Shown here piece by piece: positions 1-15,400 of a DNA stretch of 64,000 nt. The stretch lies in NCBI GenBank assembly GCA_963514095.1, contig OY741271.1, positions 1-64,000 on the forward strand, in the 5' to 3' direction. The stretch is from Eutrigla gurnardus (lineage: Eukaryota; Chordata; Actinopteri; Perciformes; Triglidae). The notes under the pieces are model-generated. The model was not told the DNA's origin. It worked only from the letters and a program-made list of their open reading frames with translations, and did no database searches. A program made the position numbers and the translations under genes. Numbering within the stretch: position 1 is the stretch's first letter; the number at the start of each line of letters is the position of its first letter.

Positions 1-3000
1 AGCAATAGTGGTTAAAACGTGTGTTACCTGCAAATAACAGCTTAAAAGCCTCTTCCCTGCGTGAAACAGCTATTACAGCCTTTTCACCACATTAAACTTG
101 TAAAAGCATTGTTTTGCACTTATTTGATGTTTAGACGCCATTTTGTGTTCAAAGACACTGGAATCACATTGAAACGAAAGCAGATCCACTCCAGAGTGCT
201 GTTATGACTTAAATGTGTTGATCTCGGTGGGACATTGAAGAATGCAGCTTATTTGACAACTTACACAGCAATAGTGGTTAAAACGTGTGTTACCTGCAAA
301 TAACAGCTTAAAAGCCTCTTCCCTGCGTGAAACAGCTATTACAGCCTTTTCACCACATTAAACTTGTAAAAGCATTGTTTTGCACTTATTTGATGTTTAG
401 ACGCCATTTTGTGTTCAAAGACACTGGAATCACATTGAAACGAAAGCAGATCCACTCCAGAGTGCTGTTATGACTTAAATGTGTTGATCTCGGTGGGACA
501 TTGAAGAATGCAGCTTATTTGACAACTGACACAGCAATAGTGCTTAAAACGTGTGTTACCTGCAAATAACAGCTTAAAAGCCTCTTCCCTGCGTGAAACA
601 GCTATTACAGCCTTTTCACCACATTAAACTTGTAAAAGCATTGTTTTGCACTTATTTGATGTTTAGACGCCATTTTGTGTTCAAAGACACTGGAATCACA
701 TTGAAACGAAAGCAGATCCACTCCAGAGTGCTGTTATGACTTAAATGTGTTGATCTCGGTGGGACATTGAAGAATGCAGCTTATTTGACAACTGACACAG
801 CAATAGTGCTTAAAACGTGTGTTACCTGCAAATAACAGCTTAAAAGCCTCTTCCCTGCGTGAAACAGCTATTACAGCCTTTTCACCACATTAAACTTGTA
901 AAAGCATTGTTTTGCACTTATTTGATGTTTAGACGCCATTTTGTGTTCAAAGACACTGGAATCACATTGAAACGAAAGCAGATCCACTCCAGAGTGCTGT
1001 TATGACTTAAATGTGTTGATCTCGGTGGGACATTGAAGAATGCAGCTTATTTGACAACTGACACAGCAATAGTGGTTAAAACGTGTGTTACCTGCAAATA
1101 ACAGCTTAAAAGCCTCTTCCCTGCGTGAAACAGCTATTACAGCCTTTTCACCACATTAAACTTGTAAAAGCATTGTTTTGCACTTATTTGATGTTTAGAC
1201 ACCATTTTGTGTTCAAAGACACTGGAATCACATTGAAACGAAAGCAGATCCACTCCAGAGTGCTGTTATGACTTAAATGTGTTGATCTCGGTGGGACATT
1301 GAAGAATGCAGCTTATTTGACAACTGACACAGCAATAGTGCTTAAAACGTGTGTTACCTGCAAATAACAGCTTAAAAGCCTCTTCCCTGCGTGAAACAGC
1401 TATTACAGCCTTTTCACCGCGTGAAACAGCTATTACAGCCTTTTCACCACATTAAACTTGTAAAAGCATTGTTTTGCACTTATTTGATGTTTAGACGCCA
1501 TTTTGTGTTCAAAGACACTGGAATCACATTGAAACGAAAGCAGATCCACTCCAGAGTGCTGTTATGACTTAAATGTGTTGATCTCGGTGGGACATTGAAG
1601 AATGCAGCTTATTTGACAACTGACACAGCAATAGTGCTTAAAACGTGTGTTACCTGCAAATAAAAGCTTAAAAGCCTCTTCCCTGCGTGAAACAGCTATT
1701 ACAGCCTTTTCACCACATTAAACTTGTAAAAGCATTGTTTTGCACTTATTTGATGTTTAGACGCCATTTTGTGTTCAAAGACACTGGAATCACATTGAAA
1801 CGAAAGCAGATCCACTCCAGAGTGCTGTTATGACTTAAATGTGTTGATCTCGGTGGGACATTGAAGAATGCAGCTTATTTGACAACTGACACAGCAATAG
1901 TGCTTAAAACGTGTGTTACCTGCAAATAACAGCTTAAAAGCCTCTTCCCTGCGTGAAACAGCTATTACAGCCTTTTCACCACATTAAACTTGTAAAAGCA
2001 TTGTTTTGCACTTATTTGATGTTTAGACGCCATTTTGTGTTCAAAGACACTGGAATCGCATTGAAACGAAAGCAGATCCACTCCAGAGTGCTGTTATGAC
2101 TTAAATGTGTTGATCTCGGTGGGACATTGAAGAATGCAGCTTATTTGACAACTGACACAGCAAAAGTGGTTAAAACGTGTGTTACCTGCAAATAACAGCT
2201 TAAAAGCCTCTTCCCTGCGTGAAACAGCTATTACAGCCTTTTTTCCTGCGTGAAACAGCTATTACAGCCTTTTCACCACATTAAACTTGTAAAAGCATTG
2301 TTCTGAACTTATTTGATGTTTAGACGCCATTTTGTGTTCAAAGACACTGGAATCACATTGAAACGAAAGAAGATCCACTCCAGAGTGCTGTTATGACTTA
2401 AATGTCTTGATCTCGGTGGGATATTGAAGAATGCAGCTTATTTGACAACTGACACAGCAATAGTGGTTAAAACGTGTGTTACCTGCAAATAACAGCTTAA
2501 AAGCCTCTTCCCTGCGTGAAACAGCTATTACAGCCTTTTCACCACATTAAACTTGTAAAAGCATTGTTTTGCACTTATTTGATGTTTAGACGCCATTTTG
2601 TGTTCAAAGACACTGGAATCACATTGAAACGAAAGCAGATCCACTCCAGAGTGCTGTTATGACTTAAATGTGTTGATCTCGGTGGGACATTGAAGAATGC
2701 AGCTTATTTGACAACTTACACAGCAATAGTGGTTAAAACGTGTGTTACCTGCAAATAACAGCTTAAAAGCCTCTTCCCTGCGTGAAACAGCTATTACAGC
2801 CTTTTCACCACATTAAACTTGTAAAAGCATTGTTTTGCACTTATTTGATGTTTAGACGCCATTTTGTGTTCAAAGACACTGGAATCACATTGAAACGAAA
2901 GCAGATCCACTCCAGAGTGCTGTTATGACTTAAATGTGTTGATCTCGGTGGGACATTGAAGAATGCAGCTTATTTGACAACTGACACAGCAATAGTGCTT

Positions 3001-4849
3001 AAAACGTGTGTTACCTGCAAATAACAGCTTAAAAGCCTCTTCCCTGCGTGAAACAGCTATTACAGCCTTTTCACCACATTAAACTTGTAAAAGCATTGTT
3101 TTGCACTTATTTGATGTTTAGACGCCATTTTGTGTTCAAAGACACTGGAATCACATTGAAACGAAAGCAGATCCACTCCAGAGTGCTGTTATGACTTAAA
3201 TGTGTTGATCTCGGTGGGACATTGAAGAATGCAGCTTATTTGACAACTGACACAGCAATAGTGCTTAAAACGTGTGTTACCTGCAAATAACAGCTTAAAA
3301 GCCTCTTCCCTGCGTGAAACAGCTATTACAGCCTTTTCACCACATTAAACTTGTAAAAGCATTGTTTTGCACTTATTTGATGTTTAGACGCCATTTTGTG
3401 TTCAAAGACACTGGAATCACATTGAAACGAAAGCAGATCCACTCCAGAGTGCTGTTATGACTTAAATGTGCTGATCTCGGTGGGACATTGAAGAATGCAG
3501 CTTATTTGACAACTGACACAGCAAAAGTGGTTAAAACGTGTGTTACCTGCAAATAACAGCTTAAAAGCCTCTTCCCTGCGTGAAACAGCTATTACAGCCT
3601 TTTCACCACATTAAACTTGTAAAAGCATTGTTTTGAACTTATTTGATGTTTAGACGCCATTTTGTGTTCAAAGACACTGGAATCACATTGAAACGAAAGA
3701 AGATCCACTCCAGAGTGCTGTTATGACTTAAATGCGTTGATCTCGGTGGGACATTGAAGAATGCAGCTTATTTGACAACTGACACAGCAATAGTGGTTAA
3801 AACGTGTGTTACCTGCAAATAACAGCTAAAAGCCTCTTCCCTGCGTGAAACAGCTATTACAGCCTTTTCACCACATTAAACTTGTAAAAGCATTGTTTTG
3901 AACTTATTTGATGTTTAGACGCCATTTTGTGTTCAAAGACACTGGAATCACATTGAAACGAAAGAAGATCCACTCCAGAGTGCTGTTATGACTTAAATGT
4001 GTTGATCTCGGTGGGATATTGAAGAATGCAGCTTATTTGACAACTGACACAGCAATAGTGCTTAAAACGTGTGTTACCTGCAAATAACAGCTTAAAAGCC
4101 TCTTCCCTGCGTGAAACAGCTATTACAGCCTTTTCACCACATTAAACTTGTAAAAGCATTGTTTTGCACTTATTTGATGTTTAGACGCCATTTTGTGTTC
4201 AAAGACACTGGAATCACATTGAAACGAAAGCAGATCCACTCCAGAGTGCTGTTATGACTTAAATGTGTTGATCTCGGTGGGACATTGAAGAATGCAGCTT
4301 ATTTGACAACTGACACAGCAATAGTGGTTAAAACGTGTGTTACCTGCAAATAACAGCTTAAAAGCCTCTTCCCTGCGTGAAACAGCTATTACAGCCTTTT
4401 CACCACATTAAACTTGTAAAAGCATTGTTTTGCACTTATTTGATGTTTAGACGCCATTTTGTGTTCAAAGACACTGGAATCACATTGAAACGAAAGCAGA
4501 TCCACTCCAGAGTGCTGTTATGACTTAAATGTGTTGATCTCGGTGGGACATTGAAGAATGCAGCTTATTTGACAACTGACACAGCAATAGTGGTTAAAAC
4601 GTGTGTTACCTGCAAATAACAGCTTAAAAGCCTCTTCCCTGCGTGAAACAGCTATTACAGCCTTTTCACCACATTAAACTTGTAAAAGCATTGTTTTGCA
4701 CTTATTTGATGTTTAGACGCCATTTTGTGTTCAAAGACACTGGAATCACATTGAAACGAAAGAAGATCCACTCCAGAGTGCTGTTATGACTTAAATGTGT
4801 TGATCTCGGTGGGATATTGAAGAATGCAGCTTATTTGACAACTGACAGA

Positions 4850-7800
4850 GCAATAGTGCTTAAAACGTGTGTTACCTGCAAATAACAGCTTAAAAGCCTC
4901 TTCCCTGCGTGAAACAGCTATTACAGCCTTTTCACCACATTAAACTTGTAAAAGCATTGTTTTGCACTTATTTGATGTTTAGACGCCATTTTGTGTTCAA
5001 AGACACTGGAATCACATTGAAACGAAAGCAGATCCACTCCAGAGTGCTGTTATGACTTAAATGTGTTGATCTCGGTGGGACATTGAAGAATGCAGCTTAT
5101 TTGACAACTGACACAGCAATAGTGGTTAAAACGTGTGTTACCTGCAAATAACAGCTTAAAAGCCTCTTCCCTGCGTGAAACAGCTATTACAGCCTTTTCA
5201 CCACATTAAACTTGTAAAAGCATTGTTTTGCACTTATTTGATGTTTAGACGCCATTTTGTGTTCAAAGACACTGGAATCACATTGAAACGAAAGAAGATC
5301 CACTCCAGAGTGCTGTTATGACTTAAATGTGTTGATCTCGGTGGGATATTGAAGAATGCAGCTTATTTGACAACTGACAGAGCAATAGTGCTTAAAACGT
5401 GTGTTACCTGCAAATAACAGCTTAAAAGCCTCTTCCCTGCGTGAAACAGCTATTACAGCCTTTTCACCACATTAAACTTGTAAAAGCATTGTTTTGCACT
5501 TATTTGATGTTTAGACGCCATTTTGTGTTCAAAGACACTGGAATCACATTGAAACGAAAGCAGATTCACTCCAGAGTGCTGTTATGACTTAAATGTGCTG
5601 ATCTTGGTGGGACATTGAAGAAAGCAGCTTATTTGACAACTGACATAGCAAAAGTGGTTAAAACGTGTGTTACCTGCAAATAACAGCTAAAAAGCCTCTT
5701 CCCTGCGTGAAACAGCTATTACAGCCTTTTCACCACATTAAACTTGTAAAAGCATTGTTTTGAACTTATTTGATGTTTAGACGCCATTTTGTGTTCAAAG
5801 ACACTGGAATCACATTGAAACGAAAGAAGATCCACTCCAGAGTGCTGTTATGACTTAAATGTGTTGATCTCGGTGGGATATTGAAGAATGCAGCTTATTT
5901 GACAACTGACACAGCAATAGTGGTTAAAACGTGTGTTACCTGCAAATAACAGCTTAAAAGCCCCTTCCCTGCGTGAAACAGCTATTACAGCCTTTTCACC
6001 ACATTAAACTTGTAAAAGCATTGTTTTGCACTTATTTGATGTTTAGACGCCATTTTGTGTTTAAAGACACTGGAATCACATTGAAACGAAAGCAGATCCA
6101 CTCCAGAGTGCTTTTATGACTTAAATGTGTTGATCTCGGTGGGACATTGAAGAATGCAGCTTATTTGACAACTGACACAACAAAAGCGGTTAAAACGTGT
6201 GTTACCTGCAAATAACAGCTTAAAAGCCTCTTCCCTGCGTGAAACAGCTATTACAGCCTTTTCACCACATTAAACTTGTAAAAGCATTGTTTTGCACTTA
6301 TTTGATGTTTAGACGCCATTTTGTGTTCAAAGACACTGGAATCACATTGAAACGAAAGCAGATCCACTCCAGAGTGCTTTTATGACTTAAATGTGTTGAT
6401 CTCGGTGGGACATTGAAGAATGCAGCTTATTTGACAACTGACACAGCAATAGTGGTTAAAACGTGTGTTACCTGCAAATAACAGCTTAAAAGCCTCTTCC
6501 CTGCGTGAAACAGCTATTACAGCCTTTTCACCACATTAAACTTGTAAAAGCATTGTTTTGCACTTATTTGATGTTTAGACGCCATTTTGTGTTCAAAGAC
6601 ACTGGAATCACATTGAAACGAAAGAAGATCCACTCCAGAGTGCTGTTATGACTTAAATGTGTTGATCTCGGTGGGACATTGAAGAATGCAGCTTATTTGA
6701 CAACTGACACTGCAATAGTGGTTAAAACGTGTGTTACCTGCAAATAACAGCCCTGCGTGAAACAGCTATTACAGGCTTTTCACCACATTAAACTTGTTAA
6801 AGCATTGTTTTGCACTTATTTGATGTTTAGACGCCGTTTTGTGTTCAAAGACACTGGAATCACATTGAAACGAAAGCAGATCCACTCCAGAGTGCTGTTA
6901 TGACTTAAATGTGTTGATCTCGGTGGGACATTGAAGAATGCAGCTTATTTGACAACTGACACTGCAATAGTGGTTAAAACGTGTGTTACCTGCAAATAAC
7001 AGCCCTGCGTGAAACAGCTATTACAGGCTTTTCACCACATTAAACTTGTTAAAGCATTGTTTTGCACTTATTTGATGTTTAGACGCCGTTTTGTGTTCAA
7101 AGACACTGGAATCACATTGAAACGAAAGCAGATCCACTCCAGAGTGCTGTTATGACTTAAATGTGTTGATCTCGGTGGGACATTGAAGAATGCAGCTTAT
7201 TTGACAACTGACACAGCAATAGTGGTTAAAACGTGTGTTACCTGCAAATAACAGCTAAAAAGCCTCTTCCCTGCGTGAAACAGCTATTACAGCCTTTTCA
7301 CCACATTAAACTTGTAAAAGCATTGTTTTGAACTTATTTGATGTTTAGACGCCATTTTGTGTTCAAAGACACTGGAATCACATTGAAACGAAAGAAGATC
7401 CACTCCAGAGTGCTGTTATGACTTAAATGTGTTGATCTCGGTGGGATATTGAAGAATGCAGCTTATTTGACAACTGACACAGCAATAGTGCTTAAAACGT
7501 GTGTTACCTGCAAATAACAGCTTAAAAGCCTCTTCCCTGCGTGAAACAGCTATTACAGCCTTTTCACCACATTAAACTTGTAAAAGCATTGTTTTGCACT
7601 TATTTGATGTTTAGACGCCATTTTGTGTTCAAAGACACTGGAATCACATTGAAACGAAAGCAGATCCACTCCAGAGTGCTGTTATGACTTAAATGTGTTG
7701 ATCTCGGTGGGACATTGAAGAATGCAGCTTATTTGACAACTGACACAGCAATAGTGGTTAAAACGTGTGTTACCTGCAAATAACAGCTTAAAAGCCTCTT

Positions 7801-9880
7801 CCCTGCGTGAAACAGCTATTACAGCCTTTTCACCACATTAAACTTGTAAAAGCATTGTTTTGCACTTATTTGATGTTTAGACGCCATTTTGTGTTCAAAG
7901 ACACTGGAATCACATTGAAACGAAAGAAGATCCACTCCAGAGTGCTGTTATGACTTAAATGTGTTGATCTCGGTGGGATATTGAAGAATGCAGCTTATTT
8001 GACAACTGACAGAGCAATAGTGCTTAAAACGTGTGTTACCTGCAAATAACAGCTTAAAAGCCTCTTCCCTGCGTGAAACAGCTATTACAGCCTTTTCACC
8101 ACATTAAACTTGTAAAAGCATTGTTTTGCACTTATTTGATGTTTAGACGCCATTTTGTGTTCAAAGACACTGGAATCACATTGAAACGAAAGCAGATCCA
8201 CTCCAGAGTGCTGTTATGACTTAAATGTGTTGATCTCGGTGGGACATTGAAGAATGCAGCTTATTTGACAACTGACACAGCAATAGTGGTTAAAACGTGT
8301 GTTACCTGCAAATAACAGCTTAAAAGCCTCTTCCCTGCGTGAAACAGCTATTACAGCCTTTTCACCACATTAAACTTGTAAAAGCATTGTTTTGCACTTA
8401 TTTGATGTTTAGACGCCATTTTGTGTTCAAAGACACTGGAATCACATTGAAACGAAAGAAGATCCACTCCAGAGTGCTGTTATGACTTAAATGTGTTGAT
8501 CTCGGTGGGATATTGAAGAATGCAGCTTATTTGACAACTGACAGAGCAATAGTGCTTAAAACGTGTGTTACCTGCAAATAAAAGCTTAAAAGCCTCTTCC
8601 CTGCGTGAAACAGCTATTACAGCCTTTTCACCACATTAAACTTGTAAAAGCATTGTTTTGCACTTATTTGATGTTTAGACGCCATTTTGTGTTCAAAGAC
8701 ACTGGAATCACATTGAAACGAAAGCAGATTCACTCCAGAGTGCTGTTATGACTTAAATGTGCTGATCTTGGTGGGACATTGAAGAAAGCAGCTTATTTGA
8801 CAACTGACATAGCAAAAGTGGTTAAAACGTGTGTTACCTGCAAATAACAGCTAAAAAGCCTCTTCCCTGCGTGAAACAGCTATTACAGCCTTTTCACCAC
8901 ATTAAACTTGTAAAAGCATTGTTTTGAACTTATTTGATGTTTAGACGCCATTTTGTGTTCAAAGACACTGGAATCACATTGAAACGAAAGAAGATCCACT
9001 CCAGAGTGCTGTTATGACTTAAATGTGTTGATCTCGGTGGGATATTGAAGAATGCAGCTTATTTGACAACTGACACAGCAATAGTGGTTAAAGCGTGTGT
9101 TACCTGCAAATAACAGCTTAAAAGCCCCTTCCCTGCGTGAAACAGCTATTACAGCCTTTTCACCACATTAAACTTGTAAAAGCATTGTTTTGCACTTATT
9201 TGATGTTTAGACGCCCTTTTGTGTTTAAAGACACTGAAATCACATTGAAACGAAAGCAGATCCACTCCAGAGTGCTTTTATGACTTAAATGTGTTGATCT
9301 CGGTGGGACATTGAAGAATGCAGCTTATTTGACAACTGACACAACAAAAGTGGTTAAAACGTGTGTTACCTGCAAATAACAGCTTAAAAGCCTCTTCCCT
9401 GCGTGAAACAGCTATTACAGCCTTTTCACCACATTAAACTTGTAAAAGCATTGTTTTGCACTTATTTGATGTTTAGACGCCATTTTGTGTTCAAAGACAC
9501 TGGAATCACATTGAAACGAAAGCAGATCCACTCCAGAGTGCTTTTATGACTTAAATGTGTTGATCTCGGTGGGACATTGAAGAATGCAGCTTATTTGACA
9601 ACTGACACAGCAATAGTGGTTAAAACGTGTGTTACCTGCAAATAACAGCTTAAAAGCCTCTTCCCTGCGTGAAACAGCTATTACAGCCTTTTCACCACAT
9701 TAAACTTGTAAAAGCATTGTTTTGCACTTATTTGATGTTTAGACGCCATTTTGTGTTCAAAGACACTGGAATCACATTGAAACGAAAGAAGATCCACTCC
9801 AGAGTGCTGTTATGACTTAAATGTGTTGATCTCGGTGGGACATTGAAGAATGCAGCTTATTTGACAACTGACACTGCAAT
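4850..9880. repeat. Twelve-monomer higher-order duplication, period about 3164 bp
   Basis: A monomer with several private changes (gcagattcactcc, gtgctgatcttggtggg, gaagaaagcagc, gacatagcaaaag) occurs at about 5560-5655 and again at about 8725-8820. The marker gctgatcttg is at 5597 and 8761, 3164 bp apart. Flanking monomers also match in order (cccttccctgcg near 5960 and 9125; acaacaaaag near 6177 and 9341). The segment was therefore duplicated as a block. The limits given are approximate. Confidence 0.8.
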
Positions 9881-12496
9881 AGTGGTTAAAACGTGTGTTA
9901 CCTGCAAATAACAGCCCTGCGTGAAACAGCTATTACAGGCTTTTCACCACATTAAACTTGTTAAAGCATTGTTTTGCACTTATTTGATGTTTAGACGCCG
10001 TTTTGTGTTCAAAGACACTGGAATCACATTGAAACGAAAGCAGATCCACTCCAGAATGCTGTTATGACTTAAATGTGTTGATCTCGGTGGGACATTGAAG
10101 AATGCAGCTTATTTGACAACTGACACTGCAATAGTGGTTAAAACGTGTGTTACCTGCAAATAACAGCTTAAAAGCCTCTTCCCTGCGTGAAACAGCTATT
10201 ACAGCCTTTTCACCACATTAAACTTGTAAAAGCATTGTTTTGCACTTATTTGATGTTTAGACGCCATTTTGTGTTCAAAGACACTGGAATCACATTGAAA
10301 CGAAAGCAGATCCACTCCAGAGTGTTTTTATGACTTAAATGTGTTGATCTCTGTGGGACATTGAAGAATGCAGCTTATTTGACAACTGACACTGCAATAG
10401 TGGTTAAAACGTGTGTTACCTGCAAATAACAGCTTAAAAGCCTCTTCCCTGCGTGAAACAGCTATTACAGCCTTTTCACCACATTAAACTTGTAAAAGCA
10501 TTGTTTTGCACTTATTTGATGTTTAGACGCCATTTTGTGTTCAAAGACACTGGAATCACATTGAAACGAAAGATGATCCACTCCAGAGTGCTGTTATGAC
10601 TTAAATGTGTTGATCTCGGTGGGACATTGAAGAATGCAGCTTATTTGACAACTGACACTGCAATAGTGGTTAAAACGTGTGTTACCTGCAAATAACAGCT
10701 TAAAAGCCTCTTCCCTGCGTGAAACAGCTATTACAGCCTTTTCACCACATTAAACTTGTAAAAGCATTGTTTTGCACTTATTTGATGTTTTGTGTTCAAA
10801 GACACTGGAATCACATTGAAACGAAAGCAGATCCACTCCAGAGTGCTTTTATGACTTAAATGTGTTGATGTCTGTGGGACATTGAAGAATGCAGCTTATT
10901 TGACAACTGACACTGCAATAGTGGTTAAAACGTGTGTTACCTGCAAATAACAGCTTAAAAGCCTCTTCCCTGCGTGAAACAGCTATTACAGCCTTTTCAC
11001 CACATTAAACTTGTAAAAGCATTGTTTTGCACTTATTTGATGTTTAGACGCCATTTTGTGTTCAAAGACACTGGAATCACAATGAAACGAAAGAAGATCC
11101 ACTCCAGAGTGCTGTTATGACTTAAATGTGTTGATCTCGGTGGGACATTGAAGAATGCAGCTTATTTGACAACTGACACTGCAATAGTGGTTAAAACGTG
11201 TGTTACCTGCAAATAACAGCCCTGCGTGAAACAGCTATTACAGGCTTTTCACCACATTAAACTTGTAAAAGCATTGTTTTGCACTTATTTGATGTTTAGA
11301 CGCCATTTTGTGTTCAAAGACACTGGAATCACATTGAAACGAAAGCAGATCCACTCCAGAGTGCTGTTATGACTTAAATGTGTTGATCTCGGTGGGACAT
11401 TGAAGAATGCAGCTTATTTGACAACTGACACTGCAATAGTGGTTAAAACGTGTGTTACCTGCAAATAACAGCTTAAAAGCCTCTTCCCTGCGTGAAACAG
11501 CTATTACAGCCTTTTCAACACATTAAACTTGTAAAAGCATTGTTTTGCACTTATTTGATGTTTAGACGCCATTTTGTGTTCAAAGACACTGGAATCACAT
11601 TGAAATGAAAGCAGATCCACTCCAGAGTGCTGTTATGACTTAAATGTGTTGATCTCGGTGGGACATTGAAGAATGCAGCTTATTTGACAACTGACACTAC
11701 AATAGTGGTTAAAACGTGTGTACCTGCAAATAACAGCCCTGCGTGAAACAGCTATTACAGCCTTTTCACCACATTAAACTTGTAAAAGCATTGTTTTGCA
11801 CTTATTTGATGTTTAGACTCCATTTTGTGTTCAAGACACTGGAATCACATTGAAACGAAAGCAGATCCACTCCAGAGTGCTTTTATGACTTAAATGTGTT
11901 GATCTCGGTGGGACATTGAAGAATGCAGCTTATTTGACAACTGACACTGCAATAGTGGTTAAAACGTGTGTTACCTGCAAATAACAGCTTAAAAGCCTCT
12001 TCCCTGCGTGAAACAGCTATTACAGCCTTTTCACCACATTAAACTTGTAAAAGCATTGTTTTGCACTTATTTGATGTTTAGACGCCATTTTGTGTTCAAA
12101 GACACTGGAATCACATTGAAACGAAAGCAGATCCACTCCAGAGTGCTTTTATGACTTAAATGTGTTGATCTCTGTGGGACATTGAAGAATGCAGCTTATT
12201 TGACAACTGACACTGCAATAGTGGTTAAAACGTGTGATACCTGCAAATAACAGCTTAAAAGCCTCTTCCCTGCGTGAAACAGCTATTACAGCCTTTTCAC
12301 CACATTAAACTTGTAAAAGCATTGTTTTGCACTTATTTGATGTTTAGACGCCATTTTGTGTTCAAAGACACTGGAATCACATTGAAACGAAAGCAGATCC
12401 ACTCCAGAGTGCTTTTATGACTTAAATGTGTTGATCTCTGTGGGACATTGAAGAATGCAGCTTATTTGACAACTGACACTGCAATAGTGGTTAAAA

Positions 12497-15400
12497 CGTG
12501 TGATACCTGCAAATAACAGCTTAAAAGCCTCTTCCCTGCGTGAAACAGCTATTACAGCCTTTTCACCACATTAAACTTGTAAAAGCATTGTTTTGCACTT
12601 ATTTGATGTTTAGACGCCATTTTGTGTTCAAAGACACTGGAATCACATTGAAACGAAAGCAGATCCACTCCAGAGTGCTTTTATGACTTAAATGTGTTGA
12701 TCTCGGTGGAACATTGAAGAATGCAGCTTATTTGACAACTGACACTGCAATAGTGGTTAAAACGTGTGTACCTGCAAATAACAGCTTAAAAGCCTCTTCC
12801 CTGCGTGAAACAGCTATTACAGCCTTTTCCCCACATTAAACTTGTAAAAGCATTGTTTTGCACTTATTTGATGTTTAGACGACATTTTGTGTTCAAAGAC
12901 ACTGGAATCACACTGAAACGAAAGCAGATCCACTCCAGAGTGCTTTTATGACTTAAATGTGTTGATCTCGGTGGGACATTGAAGAATGCAGCTTATTTGA
13001 CAACTGACACTGCAATAGTGGTTAAAACGTGTGTTACCTGCAAATAACAGCTTAAAAGCCTCTTCCCTGCGTGAAACAGCTATTACAGCCTTTTCACCAC
13101 ATTAAACTTGTAAAAGCATTGTTTTGCACTTATTTGATGTTTAGACGCCATTTTGTGTTCAAAGACACTGGAATCACATTGAAACGAAAGCAGATCCACT
13201 CCAGAGTGCTGTTATGACTTAAATGTGTTGATCTCGGTGGGACATTGAAGAATGCAGCTTATTTGACAACTGACACTGCAATAGTGGTTAAAACGTGTGT
13301 ACCTGCAAATAACAGCTTAAAAGCCTCTTCCCTGCGTGAAACAGCTATTACAGCCTTTTCCCCACATTAAACTTGTAAAAGCATTGTTTTGCACTTATTT
13401 GATGTTTAGACGCCATTTTGTGTTCAAAGACACTGGAATCACACTGAAACGAAAGCAGATCCACTCCAGAGTGCTTTTATGACTTAAATGTGTTGATCTC
13501 GGTGGGACATTGAAGAATGCAGCTTATTTGACAACTGACACTGCAATAGTGGTTAAAACGTGTGTTACCTGCAAATAACAGCTTATAAGCCTCTTCCCTG
13601 CGTGAAACAGCTATTACAGCCTTTTCACCACATTAAACTTGTAAAAGCATTGTTTTGCACTTATTTGATGTTTAGACGCCATTTTGTGTTCAAAGACACT
13701 GGAATCACATTGAAACGAAAGCAGATCCACTCCAGAGTGCTGTTATGACTTAAATGTGTTGATCTCGGTGGGACATTGAAGAATGCAGCTTATTTGACAA
13801 CTGACACTGCAATAGTGGTTAAAACGTGTGTTACCTGCAAATAACAGCTTAAAAGCCTCTTCCCTGCGTGAAACAGCTATTACAGCCTTTTCACCACATT
13901 AAACTTGTAAAAGCATTGTTTTGCACTTATTTGATGTTTAGACGCCATTTTGTGTTCAAAGACACTGGAATCACATTGAAACGAAAGCAGATCCACTCCA
14001 GAGTGCTTTTATGACTTAAATGTGTTGATCTCTGTGGGACATTGAAGAATGCAGCTTATTTGACAACTGACACTGCAATAGTGGTTAAAACGTGTGATAC
14101 CTGCAAATAACAGCTTAAAAGCCTCTTCCCTGCGTGAAACAGCTATTACAGCCTTTTCACCACATTAAACTTGTAAAAGCATTGTTTTGCACTTATTTGA
14201 TGTTTAGACGCCATTTTGTGTTCAAAGACACTGGAATCACATTGAAACGAAAGCAGATCCACTCCAGAGTGCTTTTATGACTTAAATGTGTTGATCTCGG
14301 TGGAACATTGAAGAATGCAGCTTATTTGACAACTGACACTGCAATAGTGGTTAAAACGTGTGTACCTGCAAATAACAGCTTAAAAGCCTCTTCCCTGCGT
14401 GAAACAGCTATTACAGCCTTTTCCCCACATTAAACTTGTAAAAGCATTGTTTTGCACTTATTTGATGTTTAGACGACATTTTGTGTTCAAAGACACTGGA
14501 ATCACACTGAAACGAAAGCAGATCCACTCCAGAGTGCTTTTATGACTTAAATGTGTTGATCTCGGTGGGACATTGAAGAATGCAGCTTATTTGACAACTG
14601 ACACTGCAATAGTGGTTAAAACGTGTGTTACCTGCAAATAACAGCTTAAAAGCCTCTTCCCTGCGTGAAACAGCTATTACAGCCTTTTCACCACATTAAA
14701 CTTGTAAAAGCATTGTTTTGCACTTATTTGATGTTTAGACGCCATTTTGTGTTCAAAGACACTGGAATCACATTGAAACGAAAGCAGATCCACTCCAGAG
14801 TGCTGTTATGACTTAAATGTGTTGATCTCGGTGGGACATTGAAGAATGCAGCTTATTTGACAACTGACACTGCAATAGTGGTTAAAACGTGTGTACCTGC
14901 AAATAACAGCTTAAAAGCCTCTTCCCTGCGTGAAACAGCTATTACAGCCTTTTCCCCACATTAAACTTGTAAAAGCATTGTTTTGCACTTATTTGATGTT
15001 TAGACGCCATTTTGTGTTCAAAGACACTGGAATCACACTGAAACGAAAGCAGATCCACTCCAGAGTGCTTTTATGACTTAAATGTGTTGATCTCGGTGGG
15101 ACATTGAAGAATGCAGCTTATTTGACAACTGACACTGCAATAGTGGTTAAAACGTGTGTTACCTGCAAATAACAGCTTATAAGCCTCTTCCCTGCGTGAA
15201 ACAGCTATTACAGCCTTTTCACCACATTAAACTTGTAAAAGCATTGTTTTGCACTTATTTGATGTTTAGACGCCATTTTGTGTTCAAAGACACTGGAATC
15301 ACATTGAAACGAAAGCAGATCCACTCCAGAGTGCTGTTATGACTTAAATGTGTTGATCTCGGTGGGACATTGAAGAATGCAGCTTATTTGACAACTGACA

